The notes below the pieces were generated by a model that was not told the origin of the DNA, ran no database searches, and worked only from the letters and a program-made list of their open reading frames with translations. Position numbers and translations under genes: made by a program. From the NCBI RefSeq assembly GCF_000759675.1, contig NZ_BAWM01000139.1:62001-126000 (forward strand): a stretch of 64,000 nt of DNA, given 5' to 3'. Below are positions 1 through 8,535 of this stretch, piece by piece (position 1 is the first letter of the stretch; each line of letters starts with the position of its first letter). The DNA is from Neobacillus niacini (GTDB lineage: Bacteria; Bacillota; Bacilli; Bacillales; Cytobacillaceae).

Positions 1-384
1 TCTCAAAAACGAGTAGAGAACATGGCCCATTGTATAAAAGATAAATACCAGGTGAAGGTCGTTCAAGAGCCAGAAAGTGGCTTAGTGATGTTGAAAGTCC
101 GAGAGACTTCCCAAAAAAGCCTATTTTATCCTGGTGAAGTGTTGGTAATCGAATGTAAGGTTCAAATCGAAGGAAGAATTGGAATTGGCATCGTGACGGG
201 AGATCAGCCAGAGCTTTCGTATAACCTTGCTGTGATTGACGCAGCGTATGAAGCGAATCTGCCTGAAACGATTGGGTGGATGGAGCTGCTTGAAAACGAG
301 GAGAAAGTCATTCAGGAGCAGAGAGCTGCTGCCAACCAATCTATATTAAAAACAAAAGTAAACTTTGAAACGATGGATGTTTAA
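1..384 (+). CDS. phnG: C-P lyase subunit PhnG, 5' end outside window
   Basis: The reading frame is open from the first base, so the N-terminus lies outside the window; an internal ATG at 22 is probably not the start, because PhnG is usually near 150 residues and only about 127 are visible. The visible part has the PhnG pattern of a Gly-Leu-Val strand, a glycine-rich turn (GIGIVTGD), a strand and an ALIDA-like helix (AVIDAAYEANL), ending in a V-N/D-F segment. PhnG belongs to the PhnGHIJ core complex that, with PhnI, transfers phosphonate onto the ribose of ATP in place of adenine. The next start codon (phnH) follows 16 bases after the stop. Identification rests on this pattern plus the phnHIJK order downstream. 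Confidence 0.9.
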   Translation, partial: SQKRVENMAHCIKDKYQVKVVQEPESGLVMLKVRETSQKSLFYPGEVLVIECKVQIEGRIGIGIVTGDQPELSYNLAVIDAAYEANLPETIGWMELLENEEKVIQEQRAAANQSILKTKVNFETMDV

Positions 385-400
385 TGAGGAGGAAAAGATT

Positions 401-1006
401 TTGACACTAGATATCGTTCACGATCTTCAATCTGTTTATCGAAAATTGGTGGATTCTACTTCAAGACCAGGGCTCATTTCCGATTTGAGGAAGGAGGCAG
501 CTTTAGTAGAAGAGGAGGATCAAAAAGGCTGTAGTGCATCTCTTTTATTGTTGGCCCTAACCTTATTTGATCAGGAAGTTTCTTTTAAGGTTTTTTCCAA
601 ACAAGCAGATAGCGTTTCGAAAACAATTAATCAATTAACCTATGCAAAGCCGACAGAAGCAAAGAAGGCTGATTTTCTATTAATCCTTCAAGATGCTGAG
701 AAAGGATCGCTTGAAGAGGCCATTATCAATGCAAAGGCAGGGACGTTAAAAAATCCACATACATCCGCCTTCATTTTCGTTGAAGTAGAATCTGTGACAA
801 ACGGGGAAGCCCTATTGTTAAAGGGGCCAGGAATTCACTCAACGGAGCTTGTTCATTTGGATATAAATGAAAACTGGGTGGAAAGCCGCCAGGAAAAAAA
901 CAAGGAATATCCGTTAGGGATTGATATGATTTTTATCGATCAACATCATCAGCTTTTATCATTGCCTAGAACCACACAAATTTCCAGGAATCGGGTGATG
1001 GGTTAA
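401..1006 (+). CDS. phnH: C-P lyase subunit PhnH
   Basis: PhnH is a core-complex subunit of the carbon-phosphorus lyase, required for coupling phosphonate to ribose triphosphate. The TTG at 401 is preferred over an in-frame upstream ATG at 365 because a strong ribosome binding site (GAGGAGG, about 387-392) lies just before it, and the product then begins MTLDIVHDLQSVYRKL, which matches the usual PhnH N-terminus. About 201 residues, the family length. The N-terminal region carries the RPG turn seen in PhnH, followed by alternating strands. The stop TAA shares one base with the phnI ATG (TAATG), so translation is probably coupled. Confidence 0.92.
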   Translation: MTLDIVHDLQSVYRKLVDSTSRPGLISDLRKEAALVEEEDQKGCSASLLLLALTLFDQEVSFKVFSKQADSVSKTINQLTYAKPTEAKKADFLLILQDAEKGSLEEAIINAKAGTLKNPHTSAFIFVEVESVTNGEALLLKGPGIHSTELVHLDINENWVESRQEKNKEYPLGIDMIFIDQHHQLLSLPRTTQISRNRVMG

Positions 1007-2133
1007 TGGGTTATATAGCCGTAAAAGGTGGAACGCATGCAATTGAAGAGTCAATCAAGCGTTTGAAATATGAAAGAATTCATCATGGACAAACAATCGA
1101 AGTAGAAAGAATTAAAGCCGGTATGCGCGGATTAGTTGATCAGGTGATGTCAGAAAGCAGTTTATACAATGAGACGCTGGCTGCCCTAGCGATCAAACAA
1201 GCCGAAGGAAATCCGGAAGAAGCAGTCTTTCTGTTAAGAGCTTATCGTTCGACGGTCCCTCGAAAGCATTATTCAAAAGTGATTGAAACCGAACAAATGA
1301 ATGTAGAGCGTAGGATCTCGGCAAGCTTTAAAGATATCCCAGGTGGCCAAATCCTTGGGGCAACAACCGATTATACCCATCGGCTGCTTGACTTTACATT
1401 AATGGATGAAACGGACGTAGCCGTCCAGGAATGGCTTCATTATTATCAAAAGGAAAGCTTTCAAGGTGATGAAGAGCAGCTAACTTTACCAAAGGTGCTC
1501 GATTATTTACGTAAAGAAGGCCTAATCCCCCCTTGCGAAAACAACAATATGGAACCAGATGATGTGACGAGAGAAAGTCTAGATTTTCCTTCGAGCAGAA
1601 GTCAAAGACTGCAAATTTTAACAAGAGGGGAAACAGGGGCTGTTACTTCCCTTGCATATGCGGTTATTAGGGGATATGGAGCATTGCATCCGACTGTTGG
1701 CGAGCTTCGCGTTGGCACTTTGCCCGTTACGATTGATCATCCAACAGATGCTGGTGACGAGGATGATGCCTATTATATTGGAGAAGTAAAAGTCACAGAA
1801 GTCGAAATGCTCATGCCGGTTACCGTTGAAAAAGAATACGGAAAAAAAGAAATGGAGTTTGAAATCGGCTACGGCCTTGTGTTTGGCCAAAATGAAACAA
1901 AGGCGATTTCAATGGGAATTCTAGATAATTGTCTGGAACATCCAACTCCTGACTTTCCTAGCCATAATGAAGAATTTGTTCTTTATCATATTGATTCAGT
2001 GGAATCGACGGGCTTTATCTCGCATTTAAAAATGCCTCATTACGTTACCTTCCAATCCAAGCTTGATAGTGTACGGAAAACGAAAAAGGAAGGGACGAAA
2101 AATGAGGAAGGACAAGAGGTGAAAAGCGGATGA
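1006..2133 (+). CDS. phnI: C-P lyase subunit PhnI
   Basis: PhnI is the nucleosidase-type subunit that, with PhnG, H and L, makes ribose-1-phosphonate-5-triphosphate from ATP/GTP and alkylphosphonate. The 375-residue length fits the family, and the N-terminus (MGYIAVKGGTHAIEES) is characteristic. Further conserved-looking stretches are the AAL.IKQAEGNPEEAVFLLRAYRST region (about residues 60-85) and the TRGETGAVTSLAYAVIRGYGALHP region (about residues 205-228). The gene overlaps phnH by one base and phnJ by four (ATGA at 2130-2133), so this is the tightly packed core of the operon. Confidence 0.96.
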   Translation: MGYIAVKGGTHAIEESIKRLKYERIHHGQTIEVERIKAGMRGLVDQVMSESSLYNETLAALAIKQAEGNPEEAVFLLRAYRSTVPRKHYSKVIETEQMNVERRISASFKDIPGGQILGATTDYTHRLLDFTLMDETDVAVQEWLHYYQKESFQGDEEQLTLPKVLDYLRKEGLIPPCENNNMEPDDVTRESLDFPSSRSQRLQILTRGETGAVTSLAYAVIRGYGALHPTVGELRVGTLPVTIDHPTDAGDEDDAYYIGEVKVTEVEMLMPVTVEKEYGKKEMEFEIGYGLVFGQNETKAISMGILDNCLEHPTPDFPSHNEEFVLYHIDSVESTGFISHLKMPHYVTFQSKLDSVRKTKKEGTKNEEGQEVKSG

Positions 2134-2984
2134 ATACAGCCTATAACTTTGCTTTTTTTGACGAAGGTTCAAAAAGAGAAATTAGAAGAGCGACTCTAAA
2201 GGCAATTGCGATTCCTGGTTATCAGGTTCCATTTGCCTCAAGAGAAATGCCAATAGGCAGAGGATGGGGAACTGGCGGTTTGCAGTTAACTCTATCTTTA
2301 ATTGGCAAAAATGATGTTCTAAAAGTGATTGATCAAGGATCGGATGAATCCGTTAATGCCGTCAATATTAAAAAGCTCGTTTCTGATACGACTGGGGTGG
2401 CAACAACTGATCATACTACGGAAGCAACCCTTATTCAATCGAGACATAGAATTCCCGAGGTTCCGCTAAAGAAAAATCAGATTCTCATCCTGCAGGTGCC
2501 GCTTCCTGAACCGCTCAGATATTATGAGCCGAGCGAGAGTGAAACGAAAAAACTTCACGCGGAGAAAGAATATAGTGGTGCTTGGTTAATGCTGTTTGAA
2601 CAGATTATGAAATATGGAAGTATGACAACAGGGGCGGATCACCCAGTGTTGGTTCATGATCGTTATGTGATGGCACCGAGTCCGATTCCACGATTTGATA
2701 ATCCAAAAATGCATGAAAGTGAAGCACTCATTCTGTTAGGGGCGGGTCGTGAAAAGAAAGTGTACGCAGTCCCGCCGTATACAAAGGTCGTATCGCTCGA
2801 TTTTGAAGATTATCCGTTTGAGCCAGAGTCCTTTCTTGACAAGCATTGCCGGTTATGTGGTTCAACGGGGGTATTTTTAGATGAGCTTGTAGATGAAGGA
2901 ACGAATGAAACGTTCTATCAATGTAATGATACAAGCTATTGTATTGAAACATTAAATGAAGTCGAACCATTTGGAGTGAAATAA
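2130..2984 (+). CDS. phnJ: C-P lyase catalytic subunit PhnJ (radical SAM, Fe-S)
   Basis: PhnJ cleaves the C-P bond of 5-phosphoribosyl 1-alkylphosphonate by radical SAM chemistry, releasing the alkane (methane from methylphosphonate) and a cyclic phosphate. All four signature cysteines are present at C240, C243, C265 and C271 with spacing CX2CX21CX5C; in the E. coli enzyme the first three bind the Fe-S cluster and the last forms the thiyl radical. The 284 residues match family length. The N-terminus (NTAYNFAFFDEGSKREIRRA) and the central PFASREMPIGRGWGTGG segment are typical. It overlaps phnI by four bases and abuts phnK without spacing. An intact active enzyme is expected. Confidence 0.97.
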   Translation: MNTAYNFAFFDEGSKREIRRATLKAIAIPGYQVPFASREMPIGRGWGTGGLQLTLSLIGKNDVLKVIDQGSDESVNAVNIKKLVSDTTGVATTDHTTEATLIQSRHRIPEVPLKKNQILILQVPLPEPLRYYEPSESETKKLHAEKEYSGAWLMLFEQIMKYGSMTTGADHPVLVHDRYVMAPSPIPRFDNPKMHESEALILLGAGREKKVYAVPPYTKVVSLDFEDYPFEPESFLDKHCRLCGSTGVFLDELVDEGTNETFYQCNDTSYCIETLNEVEPFGVK

Positions 2985-3830
2985 ATGGCTGAATTTGAAG
3001 TTCCGGTTTTATCGATTAAAAACTTAAATAAGCAGTTTGGTTCAGGATGTCCGCGTTGTCAAGACGGAGAATCTCCTTCTTTCGTTAAAAATTATTGTCC
3101 GATTTGTGGAACGGTCTATGCATGTAGAGATGTATCCTTTGATGTTTTTCCAGGAGAGGTTCTTGGCATCGTTGGAGAGAGTGGCAGTGGAAAATCAACA
3201 TTGATGCAATGCCTTTACTTCGACCAGGAAGTAACAGCTGGAGAGGCCTATCTAGCAGACTACCATAATGGTGAGAAAAATCTCTTTCAAGAGTCTTCTC
3301 AGCAACAACGCTATATTCGCAACAACATCATGGGGAAAGTCTATCAAAATCCTTTATTGGGTTTAAAAATGAACTTTTCATCGATTGGTAATATTGCCGA
3401 GAAGCTCATTGCAGCTGGCAACCAACATGTTGGCATGATGGAGAACAGAGGGACGGAACTTCTAAATAAAGTAAACATCCCTGTGCATCGCCGAAAAGAG
3501 GCGCCGAAAAACTTTTCAGGGGGAATGCAGCAGCGGGTTCAAATTGCCAAAGCTCTTTCCAATCGTCCCCCACTTCTTCTACTAGATGAAGTGACGACTG
3601 GACTGGATCTTTCTGTACAAGCGAGTGTTCTCGACTTAATTAAAAGTCTGCAGCGTGAATTAAATATTAGTATTGTTCTCGTTTCGCATGATTTAGGTGT
3701 CATCCGTATGCTGGCAGACCGAACACTCGTGATGTTGGAGGGAAGGGTCATTGAGCAAGGATTAACGGATCAAATCCTCGAGGACCCGCAGCACCCATAT
3801 ACACAACAGCTTGTTCATTCATTGCTGTGA
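2985..3830 (+). CDS. phnK: C-P lyase ABC-type ATPase PhnK with Cys4 insertion
   Basis: PhnK is an ABC-family ATPase that docks on the PhnGHIJ core rather than driving transport. Visible motifs: Walker A GESGSGKST (64-72), signature FSGGMQQRV, Walker B LLLLDEVTTGLD, H-loop SHD, and the HPYTQQLVHSLL tail common to PhnK and peptide-importer ATPases. Its N-terminal strand is interrupted by an insertion with four cysteines, C22-x2-C25-x12-C38-x2-C41, absent from the E. coli protein and resembling a zinc ribbon. The ATG directly follows the phnJ stop. The insertion suggests an added metal-binding contact surface; that role is inference. Confidence 0.93.
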   Translation: MAEFEVPVLSIKNLNKQFGSGCPRCQDGESPSFVKNYCPICGTVYACRDVSFDVFPGEVLGIVGESGSGKSTLMQCLYFDQEVTAGEAYLADYHNGEKNLFQESSQQQRYIRNNIMGKVYQNPLLGLKMNFSSIGNIAEKLIAAGNQHVGMMENRGTELLNKVNIPVHRRKEAPKNFSGGMQQRVQIAKALSNRPPLLLLDEVTTGLDLSVQASVLDLIKSLQRELNISIVLVSHDLGVIRMLADRTLVMLEGRVIEQGLTDQILEDPQHPYTQQLVHSLL

Positions 3831-3864
3831 GATTTCCATTCTGAAAATTTTAGGAGGAAGTACT

Positions 3865-5040
3865 TTGTTTGTCATTACAAATGGAAGATTAATCACCGAA
3901 GAAGCAGTTGTGCATGGCTATGATCTGTTAATTGAAGAGGATAGAATTACGAAAATTGCTCCTAAAGGTGAGATTAAATTTGAGGAACAGATGGAGGTAA
4001 TTGATGCAGCAGGAGGATACATTTCTCCAGGTTTTATTGATATCCATTCGGACTACATCGAGCATATGGCTGCACCTAGACCGACCTCATTGATGAATTT
4101 TGATTTAGCTTTAAGAGAAACAGAGAAACAGCTTATCTCACACGGTATTACTACGATGTTCCATTCTCTTTCCTTGTTCAAAGGGACTGATTATGAGTAT
4201 AAGCCGATTCGTGAGCCTGAAAATGTTCGGAGATTTATTGATTTAATTGACCGGACCCACAGTATGAAGCACCTTGTTCGCCATCGATTCCATGCAAGAT
4301 TTGAGATTGATAATGTTGAAGAAATAGAAAATCTCAAAAGCTATATAAAAGAGAACAAAGTCCATTTAGTTTCTTTTATGGATCATACTCCTGGGCAGGG
4401 GCAGTATCGTCACCTAGAAATTTACCGAAATACAGTTAAAAGCTATAACAATATTAGTGATTCATCGATTGATGTTCTCATTCATAAACACCAAACGAAG
4501 GAGAAGCTATCGATTGAAGACATAAAGGAAATCACTCAGCTTGCTCATGACCATCATATTGCCGTTGCATCCCATGATGACGATAGTCTTGAAAAGCTCG
4601 AACTCATTTCTAGTTTTGGGACGACCATTAGTGAATTTCCAATCACTTTAGAGGTAGCGCGCCGAGCGAAGGAGCTTGGCATGTATACAATTGCCGGTGC
4701 TCCAAATGTCCTCCTTGGAGGTTCTCATAGTGGAAATTTAGGGGCAGCCGAAGCGATTCAATACCAATCGATTGATATCTTGTGCAGTGATTACTATCCG
4801 GCAGCTATGCTTCATTCAATCTTTGAGTTGGTTGAAAAGTATGGCATGGATTTAGTTGACATGATGAAGCTTGTCACGCTTAACCCAGCAAAAGCAGTGA
4901 AAATGGATGGAGAAATTGGGTCTATTCGCGAAGGAAAAAAAGCAGATTTGCTTATCATTGAAAAAATTAGTGATTTTCCAGTGATTACGGGAGTATTTGT
5001 GGACGGAAAGCTGATTCAAAAGACCAATTATCGAATCTAA
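3865..5040 (+). CDS. phnM: Alpha-D-ribose 1-methylphosphonate 5-triphosphate diphosphatase PhnM
   Basis: PhnM is an amidohydrolase-superfamily enzyme that removes pyrophosphate from the ribose triphosphate intermediate, giving the 5-phosphate substrate of PhnJ. The TTG at 3865 is chosen because TAGGAGGAAG lies just upstream and the protein then starts with the strand VITNGRLITEEAVV, as in PhnM; the longer frame from 3811 would overlap phnK. Metal-site motifs are visible: GFIDIHSDYIEH after about 60 residues, HD near ASHDDDS in the middle, and a C-terminal NPAKAVKM...GSIREGKKADLL segment typical of the superfamily. Here phnM lies between phnK and phnL, unlike the E. coli order KLM. Confidence 0.94.
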   Translation: MFVITNGRLITEEAVVHGYDLLIEEDRITKIAPKGEIKFEEQMEVIDAAGGYISPGFIDIHSDYIEHMAAPRPTSLMNFDLALRETEKQLISHGITTMFHSLSLFKGTDYEYKPIREPENVRRFIDLIDRTHSMKHLVRHRFHARFEIDNVEEIENLKSYIKENKVHLVSFMDHTPGQGQYRHLEIYRNTVKSYNNISDSSIDVLIHKHQTKEKLSIEDIKEITQLAHDHHIAVASHDDDSLEKLELISSFGTTISEFPITLEVARRAKELGMYTIAGAPNVLLGGSHSGNLGAAEAIQYQSIDILCSDYYPAAMLHSIFELVEKYGMDLVDMMKLVTLNPAKAVKMDGEIGSIREGKKADLLIIEKISDFPVITGVFVDGKLIQKTNYRI

Positions 5041-5093
5041 GCAGACTGCGATGTGTTCAGATTAAAGGAGAATTTCAGAAAGCAGGTGAATAG

Positions 5094-5813
5094 GTGGAAA
5101 CTCTTCTAGAGATTAAGGACTTATCCAAATCGTTTGACCTTCATAATTTAGGCAAACATATCCGAGCTGTAAGCAATGTGGATATACAGATAAAAGAAGG
5201 AGAATTTGTCGGGATTACAGGGAAAAGCGGAAGCGGCAAGTCGACGATTTTAAAATGTATTTATGGAACATATCGGATCCAGCAAGGGAGTATTTGGTAC
5301 CATTCAAAAAAATTTGGGCCAATTAATTTAGCAGAGGCAACCGAACGAGAACTGCTTTATTTAAGGAAGCATGAAATCGGCTATGTGTCCCAGTTTTTAA
5401 ATGTCATGCCAAGAACGACGGCCAGACAACTTGTGAAACAAGCCATCCTTGAAATGGGGGACGATCATGACTTGGCGGAAAAAGAAACAGAGAAGATTCT
5501 CGCGCATTTTGAATTGGATGAAGAATTATGGGACAGCTACCCAACCACTTTTTCCGGGGGTGAAAAGCTGAGGCTTAATATCGCCCGAGCGATGGTGAAA
5601 AAACCGAGACTGTTGTTATTAGATGAACCGACAGCAAGTTTAGATCATGATTCTAAATTGAAAGTGAAACTTCTCATTGAACAGCTCATGAAGGAAGGCA
5701 CAACGATGCTTGGAATCTTTCATGACCTTGAGTTTATGAATCATTTATGTAATCAAGAGTACAACATGCAAAATGGAATTTTCTCTCATTCTACTAGTTT
5801 TACTAACTCTTAA
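5094..5813 (+). CDS. phnL: C-P lyase ABC-type ATPase PhnL
   Basis: PhnL is the second ABC-family ATPase of the C-P lyase machinery and is needed for nucleotide-phosphonate coupling. Visible motifs are Walker A GKSGSGKST, signature FSGGEKLRLNIARAM and Walker B LLLLDEPTASLD followed by H-loop FHD. At 239 residues it is short, as usual for PhnL. GTG at 5094 is used, behind AGCAGGTGAA. The 53-base gap after phnM is the largest within the lyase part. It is the last lyase gene before the importer genes. No phnN or phnP is visible, so the cyclic-phosphate step must be encoded elsewhere or outside the window. Confidence 0.93.
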   Translation: METLLEIKDLSKSFDLHNLGKHIRAVSNVDIQIKEGEFVGITGKSGSGKSTILKCIYGTYRIQQGSIWYHSKKFGPINLAEATERELLYLRKHEIGYVSQFLNVMPRTTARQLVKQAILEMGDDHDLAEKETEKILAHFELDEELWDSYPTTFSGGEKLRLNIARAMVKKPRLLLLDEPTASLDHDSKLKVKLLIEQLMKEGTTMLGIFHDLEFMNHLCNQEYNMQNGIFSHSTSFTNS

Positions 5814-5841
5814 CAAATCTTTATATAAGCTTAATAGTAGC

Positions 5842-5867
5842 TTGACAATTAGTTGATATAGTATGGA
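5842..5867 (+). promoter_or_regulatory. Possible promoter before phnD
   Basis: A perfect -35 hexamer TTGACA (5842-5847) lies upstream of phnD, but the best -10-like hexamer (TATGGA, 5862-5867) gives a spacing of only 14. It may allow separate importer transcription. Weak call. Confidence 0.25.
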
Positions 5868-5905
5868 AGTGGCCAAATTTTCTAAAAAAAGTGAGGAGTT
5901 TGAAG

Positions 5906-6943
5906 ATGAAAAAGACGTTATTATTTTTTCTTTCTATCGTTATGTTAGTCGTATTTGCAGGTTGTTCAGCTTCTACGGGAGGAGCAGCTGAGGAAAAAGA
6001 TACTCTTACCATCGCTTGGCTACCAAATGAATCTGGGGCAGATCTTACAGAAGCTCGTGATGAAATTGGAAAAATAATCGAAGAGAAAACAGGTAAAAAG
6101 GTCGAGCATCAAACAACGACAGACTATATTGTTGCCATTGAAGCAGTCGCCAATGGAAACGCAGATATGGCTTTCTTAGGAGCACAAGGTTACATTGAAG
6201 CGCATAACAAAAATGATAAAGTTCTTCCGTTGGTAGTTCCTTCTGGTGCATCTGGTACTTTGGATGATGCGGTTTATTATAGCTGGTTAGCCGTAAATAA
6301 AGACAATATTGATGAATATCAGAATGGCGATAAGTTTGAAATCGACAACATTCAAGGCAAGAAATTCTCCTTTGTATCGAATAGTTCAACATCAGGATTT
6401 AAAGTTCCATCAACAGGAATCGTTGATTACTTCAGTAAAATGGGAGAGTTCAAAGACTTAACAGCAGAAGATTTGCTTGAAGGCGGCGAAGATAAATTCT
6501 TTAGCGAAGTTTTATACGGAGGTTCTCACCAGGGTTCTGCAGTCAATCTATTATCAGGTAAAGCGGACATAGCGGCTTTCTGTGATACATGTGTGAATAA
6601 TTATGTAGAACTTACTGATGGGGAAGAGAACCGACCTGGTGCCGTTTATCAAGTGAAAAAGGATGCAGCAGAGCCATTTAACACTGTAGTTGGAAAAGAA
6701 TTTTCACTTGTTTCTGTTACTCCTGTCTTGAATGCACCATTTGTTTTCAATGCAGAGACAGTGAATGAAGAGCTTAAAGCACAACTACTTGAAATCATGA
6801 CATCAGATGAAATTACGAACAACGAAAAAATCTTCGTTCCAGAGGATTCTGAGTTTTCAGGATTATTTAAGAAAACTGCAGACGAGCGTTTAGTAGAAGC
6901 AGAGGATGCTTGGTTTAACCCAATTCGTGAGCTTTCGAAATAA
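5906..6943 (+). CDS. phnD: Phosphonate ABC transporter substrate-binding lipoprotein PhnD
   Basis: This is the extracellular substrate receptor of the phosphonate/phosphate importer. The ATG at 5906 is preferred because GTGAGGAG (5891-5898) is its binding site rather than a GTG start. The N-terminus is a lipoprotein signal: MKK, a hydrophobic run, then lipobox VFAGC with the lipidated Cys near residue 19. The mature part shows the PhnD pattern: TIAWLPNESG, GNADMAFLGAQGYI, FVSNSSTSGFKVP and GGSHQGSAVNLLSGKADIAAFCDTC. About 345 residues. It heads the importer genes phnD-C-E-E and lies directly after the lyase genes, so uptake and degradation are linked genetically. Confidence 0.95.
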   Translation: MKKTLLFFLSIVMLVVFAGCSASTGGAAEEKDTLTIAWLPNESGADLTEARDEIGKIIEEKTGKKVEHQTTTDYIVAIEAVANGNADMAFLGAQGYIEAHNKNDKVLPLVVPSGASGTLDDAVYYSWLAVNKDNIDEYQNGDKFEIDNIQGKKFSFVSNSSTSGFKVPSTGIVDYFSKMGEFKDLTAEDLLEGGEDKFFSEVLYGGSHQGSAVNLLSGKADIAAFCDTCVNNYVELTDGEENRPGAVYQVKKDAAEPFNTVVGKEFSLVSVTPVLNAPFVFNAETVNEELKAQLLEIMTSDEITNNEKIFVPEDSEFSGLFKKTADERLVEAEDAWFNPIRELSK

Positions 6944-6971
6944 TTAACCAACTAGCAAGGAGAGTTAACCT

Positions 6972-7760
6972 ATGACAGCCTTATTAGAAGTAAATCATGT
7001 GTCCAAACAATTTGGTAGTGATACGAAGGCGTTATCGGATGTTAACTTCTCCGTTAATGAAGGAGAGTTTGTTTCCATCATCGGTCCATCAGGAGCGGGG
7101 AAATCTACTCTCCTTCGTTGTATTAATCGGATGATTGACGCAACGAGCGGAGAAATTATTTTTGATAACATGAACGTGATGAATCTGAAGAAAAAGGACT
7201 TAAAAAAGGTCCGCACGAAAATAGGAATGATTTTTCAACACTATAATCTAGTCAATCGCTTAAGTGTGATCGAAAATACGCTTCATGGCAATTTAGGAAA
7301 AAAATCAACATTGGCTGGGGTTCTCGGTCTTTATAGCCAAGAAGAAAAGGAGCAGGCTGTAAACATTCTACACGTTCTTGGTTTAGACGAACATATTTAT
7401 AAGCGAGCGGATCAATTGAGTGGCGGTCAAAAGCAGCGAGTTGGAATCGCTCGTGCTCTTATTCAAGATCCTCGGATGCTTTTGTGCGACGAGCCGATTG
7501 CTTCTCTTGATCCTAATTCAGCCAAGATCATTATGGATCACTTGAGAAACATTTCAACTAAATTAGGCATTACCGTTCTAGTAAATCTACATCAAGTGGA
7601 TGTGGCATTGAAGTACTCGGATAAAATCATCGGGGTTAACCATGGTCAAGTCGTGTATAATGGTTCGCCTAAAGACATAACAAAAGAAGATATTCAGCTT
7701 ATTTACGGATCCGAAGCTGAAGATCTTATTTTTGATGTAGGAGGCATCCATGCAAGCTGA
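6972..7760 (+). CDS. phnC: Phosphonate ABC transporter ATPase PhnC
   Basis: This is the ATPase of the phosphonate importer. Walker A GPSGAGKST, Q-loop FQHYNLV, signature LSGGQKQRVGIARAL, Walker B MLLCDEPIASLDP and the H-loop in NLHQVD are all present. The NLHQ form (instead of the usual THD) is common in PhnC. The 262 residues match the family. The start ATG follows AAGGAGAG closely. It overlaps the next permease gene by 11 bases, implying co-translation. Confidence 0.95.
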   Translation: MTALLEVNHVSKQFGSDTKALSDVNFSVNEGEFVSIIGPSGAGKSTLLRCINRMIDATSGEIIFDNMNVMNLKKKDLKKVRTKIGMIFQHYNLVNRLSVIENTLHGNLGKKSTLAGVLGLYSQEEKEQAVNILHVLGLDEHIYKRADQLSGGQKQRVGIARALIQDPRMLLCDEPIASLDPNSAKIIMDHLRNISTKLGITVLVNLHQVDVALKYSDKIIGVNHGQVVYNGSPKDITKEDIQLIYGSEAEDLIFDVGGIHAS

Positions 7761-8535
7761 TTACTTTGAAAAAAAGAAACGGAGTACGCGCTTGTTCCTC
7801 GCCATCTTAGGAGTTGTCACGGTAATATCTATTATCATCACCGAGTACAATGTCGTCAAAGGCTTTTCATCCCTTCCAAAAGCAGTTGAATGGGGCTTGG
7901 CAAACTTTTATCCAACACAAGAATCCTTAACGAAGCTGCCTGCTATTCTGGATAAGTTAATTGAAACGCTACTAGTTTCGATTGCAGCCACCACTACAGG
8001 TGCTGTCATGGCATTATTATTTGCGATTCTAGGATCGAATACGACGAGGGTCAATGCCTTTTTTGGAAGTATTAGTAGAGGAATTGCGACCATTTTTCGA
8101 AATATCGATGTGGCAGCCTGGGCAATGATTCTACTATTTTCATTTGGTCAAAGTTCATTAACAGGTTATTTTGCCTTGTTTTTTGGTTCGTTTGGCTTTT
8201 TAACAAGAGCTTTTGTTGAAACGATTGATGAGGTCAGTGGGAGCTCCGTTGAAGCGTTGCAAGCGACTGGTGCTGGTTACTTTTCGATTATCTTTCAGTC
8301 GGTGATTCCATCAAGCCTTCCACAAATGATCAGCTGGATCTTATTCATGATTGAAACAAATATAAGAAGTGCTACACTGATTGGGTTGCTTACTGGCTCA
8401 GGAATTGGGTTTACTTTTAACTTGTATTATAAAAGTCTAAATTATGATGTCGCTTCTTTGGTTGTCGTCGTCATTATAGTAGCTATATTATTCATTGAAT
8501 CTGTATCTAATTATGTCAGAAGGGCGGTTCTGTAA
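7750..8535 (+). CDS. phnE: Phosphonate ABC transporter permease PhnE (first copy)
   Basis: Inner-membrane permease of the BPD_transp_1 type. It has an N-terminal membrane segment, a periplasmic loop and a cluster of further segments. The coupling EAA-type loop is seen as EALQATGAGYFSIIFQSVIPSSLP. About 261 residues. It overlaps phnC upstream, and its stop shares one base with the start of the second permease. The tandem unequal permeases probably form a heterodimer in the membrane, as in other Gram-positive phosphonate importers (inference). Confidence 0.93.
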   Translation: MQADYFEKKKRSTRLFLAILGVVTVISIIITEYNVVKGFSSLPKAVEWGLANFYPTQESLTKLPAILDKLIETLLVSIAATTTGAVMALLFAILGSNTTRVNAFFGSISRGIATIFRNIDVAAWAMILLFSFGQSSLTGYFALFFGSFGFLTRAFVETIDEVSGSSVEALQATGAGYFSIIFQSVIPSSLPQMISWILFMIETNIRSATLIGLLTGSGIGFTFNLYYKSLNYDVASLVVVVIIVAILFIESVSNYVRRAVL

